The notes below the pieces were generated by a model. That model made no database searches and was not told the origin of the DNA. It saw only the letters and a program-made list of their open reading frames with translations. The translations under genes were made by a program, and so were the position numbers. A stretch of 5,290 bases of DNA from an uncultured Clostridia bacterium (lineage in GTDB: Bacteria > Bacillota > Clostridia > TANB77 > CAG-508), in NCBI GenBank assembly GCA_948946035.1, contig CARBKU010000107.1:1-5290 (forward strand), given 5' to 3'. Position 1 is the stretch's first letter; each line of letters opens with the position of its first letter. Below, one piece after another: positions 1 to 5,290 of the stretch.

Positions 1-1
1 A

Positions 2-319
2 CATATAATTCTAAATTTTGATTTTCCAACAGAATTAATTAATAAATATAATGTTTTTGATGAAGCTATTATTGTTAATTTTAATGATAAAATAAAAATA
101 AATAAGAAGAGGTTTAATGGTATTAATATTTGTGATTATGAAATTGATTTTGATGATAATATGGATGAATTTGATTTTGATAAGTTTGGTAGTTTTAGTA
201 AAAAAGATATTTATGAGTCTAAGTTATTAAAAAAGCAACCTTTTAAAGATATTATTAAGATGTTGAATAAGGATAAGGTTAAAATTGTACAATTAAAAAC
301 TTCCAATATGATTATTTAA
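2..319 (+). CDS. 3' end of an unrecognised protein gene (partial)
   Basis: An open frame enters from the left edge and runs 105 codons to a TAA at 317-319; the start lies outside the window. I do not recognise the family. The visible part has a hydrophobic segment that could be a beta strand (EAIIVNF), followed by a Lys-rich stretch (DKIKINKKRFNGINI), a very acidic stretch (roughly DYEIDFDDNMDEFDFDKF) and a basic tail ending KTSNMII. No membrane segment or catalytic motif is evident. Codon use is strikingly T-ending (Ile is 13 ATT to 3 ATA), unlike the A-ending codons of the next gene, but like the last third of cysS. The frame is open throughout while the other two forward frames contain early stops, so it is likely to be real coding sequence. 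The next gene begins 89 bases downstream on the same strand, and no functional link can be inferred. Confidence 0.75.
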   Translation, partial: HIILNFDFPTELINKYNVFDEAIIVNFNDKIKINKKRFNGINICDYEIDFDDNMDEFDFDKFGSFSKKDIYESKLLKKQPFKDIIKMLNKDKVKIVQLKTSNMII

Positions 320-353
320 TATTAATTTTTTTAATAAAAGCTTTTCTTTTTTT
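320..353 (+). terminator. Possible weak terminator after the first gene
   Basis: Directly after the stop codon there is a 6-bp A/T-only stem (TATTAA at 320-325, TTAATA at 331-336, loop of five T). It is followed by the palindrome AAAAGCTTTT (336-345) and a run of seven T (347-353). The stem has no G:C pairs, so it would be unstable as RNA. It could equally be ordinary AT-rich spacer. Confidence 0.22.
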
Positions 354-370
354 ATAAAATATACTATAAT
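342..370 (+). promoter_or_regulatory. Possible sigma-A promoter for the penicillin-binding protein gene
   Basis: A perfect -10 hexamer TATAAT lies at 365-370, 38 bases before the start codon. A -35 box at the usual 17-base spacing would be TTTTCT (342-347), which matches TTGACA poorly. In DNA this AT-rich a TATAAT can arise by chance; what favours it is its place in the only gap before the gene. Confidence 0.4.
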
Positions 371-394
371 AAATCTGTCAAATAAAAAGTTGAC

Positions 395-401
395 GGGGAG
401 G
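395..401 (+). promoter_or_regulatory. Ribosome binding site of the penicillin-binding protein gene
   Basis: GGGGAGG stands 7 bases before the ATG at 409. It is an island of G in a sequence with almost none, and a strong match to the anti-Shine-Dalgarno sequence. It fixes the start at 409 even though the first 120 residues are low-complexity and poorly conserved. Confidence 0.85.
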
Positions 402-408
402 TTTTAAA

Positions 409-3201
409 ATGCCACAAAATAATGGGAAAAATAGTCGAGCAAAACCACATAAAGTGCAAAATTCTAATAATAAAAGTAGTAATTCGTCAAAAAGTAATCA
501 AGGAAATAAACCAAGAAATACAAATCAAGCAAATAGACAACCAGGAAATAAAAGTACTGCAAATAAACAATCAGCAAACAGAAATATAAATAGGCAACCA
601 GTAAATAAAAACAATACAAATAGACAACCAGTAAATAGAAATAGTGCAAGTAAACAATCAGAAAATAGAAATAATGTAAGTAAACAACCAGATGCTATAC
701 ATAAACAATTGGAAATTAAAAATAAGCCAGTAAATAAAAATCCAAGACCAAAAGAAAAAAATATAGGAAAGTCTAAAACAAAAAAGGTAAAGAAACATTC
801 AAAGTTAAAACTAGCTTTAAAAATATTGTTAATTTTGTTTTTGCTATTATGTGTAGCAGGTGCAGGAATTATAGCAGGTATATTTTTTGGACTATTTGGA
901 GAAGAATTTGAAATAACAAAAGACGAATTAAAAATAGGTGTATCAAATAGTGTAATTGTAGATAAAAATGGGGCAGTAATAGCAAATTTAAGTGGTGATG
1001 AAAAAAGAAAAGTAATAACACTTGCAGATATGGCAGAATATTTACCAAAAGCATATGTTGCAATAGAAGACGAAAGATATTATAAGCACAATGGAGTTGA
1101 TATAAAAAGAACTGGAGGAGCTATAATAAAAACTATATTGGGCGATAGTTCTTATGGAGGAAGTACAATAACTCAACAATTAGTAAAAAATATAACAAAA
1201 GATAATGAAACATCTGGAATGGCTGGAATATTTAGAAAAGTAAAGGAATGGACAAAAGCATATCAAGTAGAAAGAATGATTTCTAAGGACCAAATATTAG
1301 AGCTATATTTAAACATATTATTTGTAGGTTCAAGCAACTTACATGGAGTTGAACTAGGAGCAGAGTATTATTTTAATAAAAGCGCAAAAGATTTAGACTT
1401 AGCAGAATGTGCTTTTATGGCTGGAATTAATAATTCACCAAATAGCTATGATCCATTTGATGAATCAAAAGATAACTCAGAAAAAATAAAAAATAGAACA
1501 TTAACAGTATTAAACAAAATGAAAGAATTAGGATATATACAAAATGAGGATGATTATAATGCTGCAACTAAAAAAGCAGAAGATGGACTAACATTTACAA
1601 AAGGAAGTTTTATGACTGCAACCACGTATTCATATCATACAGATGCAGTAATAGAACAAGTTATTAATCAAGTAATGGATGAAAAGAATATTTCTAGACA
1701 ATTAGCAGAAAATTATATATATAGTAGTGGACTAACAATATATTCAACAGTTGATGCAACTATACAAGCAAGACTTGAGGAAGAATATGCAAAAACAAAA
1801 TACATAATTAAAAGTCCGAGTGGAAATCAAACATCACAATCTGGAATGGCAGTTGTAGATTATAAAACAGGAAATGTAGTAGGTGTAGCAGGAGGACTAG
1901 GAGAAAAAAATGGAGCAGGATGGAACAGAGCAACACAAATGATAAAACAAACAGGTTCTTCAATGAAACCACTAGCAGCAGTAGCACCAGCATTGGAAGA
2001 GAAAGTAATTACAGCAGCAACTGTATATGATGATGTAAAAACAGATTTTGGAGGATATACTCCTAAAAATTATAATAAATTTAGAGGTTTAGTTAATATA
2101 AGACAATTTATAGAAACATCTCAAAATATACCAGCATTAAAAATTGTAAAAGAGTTAACACCTCAAAAGTCAGTAGAATATTTAGAGAAAATGGGAATTA
2201 CATCGTTAGTAGATAGAGATAAAGAAGCAATATCAGTGTCAATCGGAGGTATGACAGAAGGTGTTAGCCCGTTAGAAATGGCAGCAGCATATGGAACAAT
2301 AGCAAATGATGGTGTACATATAAAACCAACATTTTATACTAAAGTTGTAGATGGAAATGGAAATACAGTATTAATGCCAAAACAAGAAACAACAAGAGTA
2401 TTTTCAGAACAAAATGCGTATATTGCTAAAACAATTATTCAAGAACCAGTAAATGGAGCAGGTGGTACAGCTAGATATTGTGCAATATCTGGTATGGATG
2501 TAGCAGCAAAAACAGGAACAACTGACAATGATTATGATAGATGGCTTTGTGGATTTACACCATATTATTCAGCTGCAACATGGTTTGGGTATGATAGTAA
2601 AGAAGAGGTAAAATATCCTGGTGGTAACCCAGCTGGATTAATTTGGGATGCAGTTATGACTGATATTCATAATGGACTAACTGGAGCAAGATTTAATAAA
2701 CCAAGTGGAATAGTTTCAGCTACTGTATGTAGAACAACAGGATGCTTAGCAACAACAGGATGTTCATCAACATATCAAGAAATATTTACTCAAGATAATA
2801 TGCCAGATAAATGTGAGGGACATGGTTCGCAATTGTTATGTGCAGAATCTGGAAAACTTGCAACTGAATATTGTCCAACTAAAAAAGCTAATTATTATGG
2901 TGCAGCAGTACCAAAAGAAAAATTAAATTTGTGGAAAACAATTGGTGCAAGTAGTACTTCTGGAAGAAAAATTACAGAAGTTTGTGATATTCATAAAAAA
3001 CCAGAGGAAAAACCAGAAGAAACAAATCCAAAAACAAATACAAATACAACTACTCCAAAAACTAACACAAGTACTAAACCAAAAAATACAAATACAACAA
3101 ATACTTCTACAAATACATCAACTACTAATAATAAAACACCAACAAATACAACAAATAAAGTACCTGCTACAAATCAAACACAAAGGTCAAGTAGTAATTA
3201 A
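409..3201 (+). CDS. Class A penicillin-binding protein (PBP1A type, glycosyltransferase/transpeptidase)
   Basis: This is a bifunctional peptidoglycan synthase that polymerises lipid II into glycan strands and cross-links the stem peptides on the outer face of the membrane. Residues 1-120 are a cytoplasmic Asn/Gln/Lys-rich head with decapeptide repeats, followed by a basic patch (121-134) and one membrane anchor (about 135-163). The GT51 domain (about 180-375) shows motif 1 EDERYYKHNGVD with catalytic Glu220, GGSTITQQLVKN (250-261), the motif-3 glutamate E280 and ILELYLN (296-302). The transpeptidase domain (about 475-765) has SxxK as S517-S-M-K520, SxN as S571-Q-N573 and KTGTT (701-705). After it come seven cysteines (774-859), including a C-x2-SGKLAT-x2-C segment, and a Thr/Asn/Pro tail (about 863-930). 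At 930 residues it is long for the family because of the two low-complexity ends. The architecture resembles B. subtilis ponA, but class A paralogues cannot be told apart here, so no symbol is given. The ATG is set by the GGGGAGG site 7 bases upstream. Confidence 0.96.
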   Translation: MPQNNGKNSRAKPHKVQNSNNKSSNSSKSNQGNKPRNTNQANRQPGNKSTANKQSANRNINRQPVNKNNTNRQPVNRNSASKQSENRNNVSKQPDAIHKQLEIKNKPVNKNPRPKEKNIGKSKTKKVKKHSKLKLALKILLILFLLLCVAGAGIIAGIFFGLFGEEFEITKDELKIGVSNSVIVDKNGAVIANLSGDEKRKVITLADMAEYLPKAYVAIEDERYYKHNGVDIKRTGGAIIKTILGDSSYGGSTITQQLVKNITKDNETSGMAGIFRKVKEWTKAYQVERMISKDQILELYLNILFVGSSNLHGVELGAEYYFNKSAKDLDLAECAFMAGINNSPNSYDPFDESKDNSEKIKNRTLTVLNKMKELGYIQNEDDYNAATKKAEDGLTFTKGSFMTATTYSYHTDAVIEQVINQVMDEKNISRQLAENYIYSSGLTIYSTVDATIQARLEEEYAKTKYIIKSPSGNQTSQSGMAVVDYKTGNVVGVAGGLGEKNGAGWNRATQMIKQTGSSMKPLAAVAPALEEKVITAATVYDDVKTDFGGYTPKNYNKFRGLVNIRQFIETSQNIPALKIVKELTPQKSVEYLEKMGITSLVDRDKEAISVSIGGMTEGVSPLEMAAAYGTIANDGVHIKPTFYTKVVDGNGNTVLMPKQETTRVFSEQNAYIAKTIIQEPVNGAGGTARYCAISGMDVAAKTGTTDNDYDRWLCGFTPYYSAATWFGYDSKEEVKYPGGNPAGLIWDAVMTDIHNGLTGARFNKPSGIVSATVCRTTGCLATTGCSSTYQEIFTQDNMPDKCEGHGSQLLCAESGKLATEYCPTKKANYYGAAVPKEKLNLWKTIGASSTSGRKITEVCDIHKKPEEKPEETNPKTNTNTTTPKTNTSTKPKNTNTTNTSTNTSTTNNKTPTNTTNKVPATNQTQRSSSN
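532..693 (+). repeat. Tandem ~30-bp repeats encoding decapeptides in the cytoplasmic head of the PBP
   Basis: Residues 42-95 of the penicillin-binding protein consist of about five and a half units of the pattern [N/S]-[R/K]-Q-[P/S]-x-N-[K/R]-N-x-x. Examples are NRQPVNKNNT (61-70), NRQPVNRNSA (71-80) and SKQSENRNNV (81-90). Units start at residues 42, 52, 61, 71, 81 and 91, so one is nine residues long and the rest are ten. At DNA level the units are similar but not identical. The region is positively charged and lies on the cytoplasmic side of the membrane anchor. Confidence 0.8.
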
Positions 3202-3204
3202 ATG

Positions 3205-3625
3205 TTAAATGCTGTTGAATTAAGATGTACTTTATAATTCACAGCTTATCTATATGTTATAAGGCTCAAATGCTTGTTATATAAATATTGATGAAAATTC
3301 GAATGCAACTGGAAAATATTTAGAAATTCTTATTCCATAAAATGAGGGATGTTCAAGGCAAAAACGTAATTCTATAAATTTCTTATAAATTCCTTGGCTA
3401 CCTTTCATGACGTCTACAAATTCTAAGTCGCATTCGTATTTTATGCGAAATTGATAGAAGCATGGTTTTGAACGTGAAAGAGGCTCATTTTATTGAATTA
3501 GAATTACTTAATATTTGTAAGGTAGCCGGGAAATTGAAGAAATATTTATATAACAAGCATTTGAGCCTTATAGCATATAAATAAGCTGTGAATTGTAACA
3601 TATATCTTAGCTGACAGCATTAAAT
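3205..3625. repeat. Long imperfect palindromic element (~420 bp) between the PBP gene and cysS
   Basis: This element fills almost the whole 483-base gene-free stretch. The two halves are reverse complements about a centre near 3412-3415, where a perfect GACGTC sits (3409-3414). The arms pair in register: AATGCTGT (3208-3215) with ACAGCATT (3614-3621); 3236-3289 with 3541-3594 at 52/54 identity; 3314-3346 with 3484-3516 at 29/33; and TTCTAT (3370-3375) with ATAGAA (3454-3459). As RNA the 54-base outer arm would be an almost unbroken helix with one C-A mismatch and one G-U pair. No open frame of useful length, transposase or clear target-site duplication is visible. Its right half has a near-identical inverted copy after cysS. 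It could be a MITE-like element or a structured intergenic repeat; I do not recognise a named family. Confidence 0.88.
3420..3516 (-). repeat. 97-bp repeat block, copy upstream of cysS
   Basis: The reverse complement of this block matches 5070-5166 at 92 of 97 positions without gaps; the inner 86 bases (3420-3505) match at 83 of 86. The block is the inner part of the right half of the palindromic element. It includes a conserved GC-containing stretch with CTTTCACGTT and CGCATTCG-type motifs. This degree of conservation in non-coding AT-rich DNA means recent duplication, gene conversion or selection on sequence or structure. Confidence 0.92.
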
Positions 3626-3629
3626 ATAT

Positions 3630-3659
3630 TTTAGATTTTTTACTAAAGTGTGTTGTAAT
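3630..3659 (+). promoter_or_regulatory. Possible extended -10 promoter for cysS
   Basis: TGTTGTAAT (3651-3659) fits an extended -10 (TGn followed by TGTAAT, five of six to TATAAT). TTTAGA (3630-3635) matches TTGACA at four of six positions with an 18-base spacer. The site lies just outside the palindromic element and before the ribosome binding site, which would give cysS a very short leader. The match is modest and the background is AT-rich. Confidence 0.35.
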
Positions 3660-3670
3660 TATCAAAAATA

Positions 3671-3680
3671 AAAGGAGTGA
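3671..3680 (+). promoter_or_regulatory. Ribosome binding site of cysS
   Basis: AAAGGAGTGA contains AGGAG (3673-3677), 7 bases before the ATG at 3685. It supports this start, which also gives the N-terminus MEIYFYNTLTKKKE expected for cysteinyl-tRNA synthetases. Confidence 0.85.
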
Positions 3681-3684
3681 AATT

Positions 3685-5079
3685 ATGGAAATATATTTTT
3701 ATAATACATTAACTAAAAAGAAAGAAATATTTAAGCCTATTGATGAAAAAGAAATAAAGATATATTCATGTGGTCCAACAGTATATAAAGATGCAACAAT
3801 AGGTAATATGAGAACAAATATATTTCAAGATGTTTTAAGAAGAACATTAAGATATAATGGATATTCATTAAAACATGTAATGAATATAACTGATGTAGGT
3901 CATCTAGTATCAGATGCAGATGATGGCGAAGACAAAATGTTAAAATCAGCAAGAGAAGAAAATAAAACACCATTAGAAATTGCAGAACATTATACAAAAC
4001 TATTTTTTAATGATTTAAAACAATTAAATATAGAAACCCCAGAAATAGTATGTAAGGCAACAGAGCATATACAAGAAATGTTAGAATTTGTACAAAAATT
4101 AATGGATAATGGTTATGCATATGAAACATCTACAGCAATATATTTTGATATATCAAAACTAGACAAATACCCAGTATTGTCGAATTTAGAATTGGAGGAT
4201 CAAAAAGCTGGTGCAAGAATTAATGTTGATAAAGAAAAAAGAAATCCATATGATTTTGCGCTATGGATAAAAGCACCAGAAAATCATTTAATGAAATGGG
4301 AGAGTCCTTGGGGACTAAGTTATCCAGGTTGGCATATTGAATGTTCTGCTATGGGAAAAAAATATTTGGGAGAACAATTTGATATACATACAGGAGGAAT
4401 TGATTTAATACCTACACATCATGAAAACGAAATTGCACAAAGCAAAGGTGCTTGTGGAAAAATACCAGCTAGATATTGGATGCATGGAGAATATTTATTA
4501 ATTGATGGTGGAAAAATGTCAAAAAGTCTTGGGAATGTGTATTTAATAAAAGATATTAAAGATAAAGGTTATGATCCTATTGTTTACAAGTTATTTAGTT
4601 ATTCTTGCCATTATAGAAATAAATTGAATTTTACATGGGAAGGAATAGATGGGGCTGCTAAATCTTTAGAAAGATTAAAACAAGGCTATAAGACACATCT
4701 TACTGGAGGAAAAAAAATAGATAAAAGTGTTGTTGCTGAATATGAAGAAAGATTTAATAAGGCTATTAATGATGATTTGAATATGCCACTTGCTATGGGT
4801 GTAGTTTGGGAGGTTGTAAGGCAAGAAATTAAATCTCCTGATTGGGCTGATTTGCTGTTAAAATTTGATACTGTTTTAGGTTTGAAAATTGATGAAGAAT
4901 CTAATCTATTAGGAAAGGAAATTCCAGAGAAAATTATGCAATTGGTTAAACAAAGAACTTTAGCAAGGGAAAAGAAAGATTGGGCAAAATCTGATGAACT
5001 TAGAGATTCGATAATTAGTAAAGGCTTTGAAATTAAGGATACTAAGGATGGAATGGAAGTTAAGTTTAAAAATATTTAG
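3685..5079 (+). CDS. cysS: Cysteinyl-tRNA synthetase
   Basis: This class I aminoacyl-tRNA synthetase activates cysteine with ATP and charges tRNA-Cys in the cytoplasm. It is 464 residues, full length for the family (E. coli 461). The Rossmann catalytic domain begins with CGPTVYKDATIGNMRTNIF (29-47), where the first His of the class signature HIGH/HIGN is replaced by Thr38. The zinc ligands that discriminate cysteine are all present: C29, C220 in GWHIECSAMG, and H245 and E249 in PTHHENE (E. coli C28, C209, H234, E238). KMSKS is intact at 277-281. A helical C-terminal region (about 345-464) contains the family's usual RxxAxxxKDWAxSDxLRD segment (424-441). The ribosome binding site is 7 bases upstream. 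No T-box leader is visible. Codon use shifts within the gene from A-ending to T-ending codons at roughly residues 260-300. The TAG stop (5077-5079) falls inside a repeat block, so the last residues (KNI) are shared with repeat sequence. Confidence 0.97.
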   Translation: MEIYFYNTLTKKKEIFKPIDEKEIKIYSCGPTVYKDATIGNMRTNIFQDVLRRTLRYNGYSLKHVMNITDVGHLVSDADDGEDKMLKSAREENKTPLEIAEHYTKLFFNDLKQLNIETPEIVCKATEHIQEMLEFVQKLMDNGYAYETSTAIYFDISKLDKYPVLSNLELEDQKAGARINVDKEKRNPYDFALWIKAPENHLMKWESPWGLSYPGWHIECSAMGKKYLGEQFDIHTGGIDLIPTHHENEIAQSKGACGKIPARYWMHGEYLLIDGGKMSKSLGNVYLIKDIKDKGYDPIVYKLFSYSCHYRNKLNFTWEGIDGAAKSLERLKQGYKTHLTGGKKIDKSVVAEYEERFNKAINDDLNMPLAMGVVWEVVRQEIKSPDWADLLLKFDTVLGLKIDEESNLLGKEIPEKIMQLVKQRTLAREKKDWAKSDELRDSIISKGFEIKDTKDGMEVKFKNI

Positions 5080-5166
5080 AAATTCTAATACTATAAAATG
5101 AGCCTCTTTCACGTTCAAAACCATGCTTCTATCAATTTCGCATAAATTACGAATGCGACTTAGAAT
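5070..5166 (+). repeat. 97-bp repeat block, copy downstream of cysS, overlapping its stop codon
   Basis: It matches the reverse complement of 3420-3516 at 92/97, and its first 33 bases match 3314-3346 in the same orientation at 30/33 (17 exact, AAATATTTAGAAATTCT). The repeat begins inside the last codons of cysS and supplies its TAG stop. The outer arm that should precede it, by comparison with the element at 3205-3625, is absent, because that space is cysS coding sequence. Confidence 0.92.
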
Positions 5167-5183
5167 AGTTTTACGAATTCTAA

Positions 5184-5246
5184 AACAAAAGTCACAAAGG
5201 GGCCTGTTTTCGGGTATAGTTGTGATTTTTGTTAAAGAATTTTTTT
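5184..5246 (+). terminator. Likely intrinsic terminator of cysS
   Basis: AACAAAAGTCACAA (5184-5197) pairs with TTGTGATTTTTGTT (5220-5233), a 14-bp stem with one G-U pair. A 22-base loop can form a small inner hairpin (CC at 5203-5204 with GG at 5212-5213). Six bases later there are seven T (5240-5246). The stem is A/T-heavy and the T run is not immediately adjacent, so termination may be weak. It is off-centre relative to the surrounding palindromic repeat, so it looks like a separate structure. Confidence 0.5.
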
Positions 5247-5252
5247 ATGTAT

Positions 5253-5286
5253 GTAATGAACCGAGATACAAAGAAATATTTATATA
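5253..5286. repeat. Start of the right outer arm of the second palindromic element (runs toward window end)
   Basis: This stretch aligns with 3517-3552, the boundary between inner block and right outer arm of the complete element, at about 28 of 36 positions with two single-base gaps. It includes an exact 16-mer AAGAAATATTTATATA (5271-5286, 3537-3552). Similarity stops at 5287, close to the window end. Together with 5070-5166 it suggests a second element of the same family spanning 5070 to beyond 5290. AT-richness weakens the evidence of any single match, but the order is as expected. Confidence 0.55.
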
Positions 5287-5290
5287 TCAG

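Noticed and set aside
464..1063. Minus-strand frames rich in Leu/Tyr/Phe opposite the PBP head and anchor (464-649, 869-1063)
   Set aside because: They are complements of Asn/Lys-rich coding sequence, with no ribosome binding site and biased composition, as expected of shadow frames. The same applies to 1808-1993 and 3737-3997.
2942..3208. 88-codon + strand frame overlapping the PBP 3' end
   Set aside because: Its Gln/Ile-rich translation is the frame-shifted reading of the Thr/Asn repeat tail of the penicillin-binding protein.
3202..3237. Small open frame ATG...TAA right after the PBP stop
   Set aside because: It has only 11 codons, no separate ribosome binding site, and lies largely inside the palindrome arm.
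3205..3625. Insertion sequence remnant with a degraded transposase
   Set aside because: No frame in the element encodes recognisable transposase motifs. The interior is itself palindromic, not former coding sequence, and no clear target-site duplication flanks the tips.
3202..3684. T-box riboswitch leader before cysS
   Set aside because: A T-box would be natural for cysS in a Firmicute, but there is no AGGGUGGNACCGCG-like T-box sequence and no terminator helix just before the gene. AAGGTAGCCGGG at 3519-3530 only superficially resembles it and belongs to the palindrome.

Overview
The window is a very AT-rich stretch of bacterial DNA with three genes, all on the + strand. A class A penicillin-binding protein, AGGAG-type ribosome binding sites, ATA/AGA/TTA-dominated codon use and TAA/TAG stops point to a low-GC Firmicute, most likely an uncultured gut-type clostridium. 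This placement is inference from composition and protein style; no species can be named.

Layout. Positions 2-319 hold the 3' end of an unrecognised gene that enters from the left edge. A short AT-rich gap (320-408) carries a possible promoter and a strong ribosome binding site. It is followed by a 930-residue bifunctional peptidoglycan synthase (409-3201) with a long Asn/Gln/Lys-rich cytoplasmic head, glycosyltransferase and transpeptidase domains, a cysteine-containing extracellular region and a Thr/Asn-rich tail. A 483-base gene-free stretch (3202-3684) follows. Nearly all of it is one long imperfect palindrome of about 420 bases, whose outer arms match over 52 of 54 bases. Next comes cysS (3685-5079), encoding cysteinyl-tRNA synthetase. 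Downstream of cysS (5070-5290) is a second, diverged and apparently left-truncated member of the same repeat family. It overlaps the cysS stop codon, contains a terminator-like hairpin and runs off the right edge.

The two protein genes look like independent housekeeping units (cell-wall synthesis and cysteine tRNA charging). They are separated by the palindrome and each has its own ribosome binding site. No metabolic link between them is visible.

The most unusual content is the repeat family. A 97-base block occurs in opposite orientations before and after cysS (3420-3516 and 5070-5166) at 92/97 identity, bracketing the gene with inverted repeats. No transposase or other protein is associated with it in this window, so it is either a non-autonomous (MITE-like) element or a structured intergenic repeat of unknown function.
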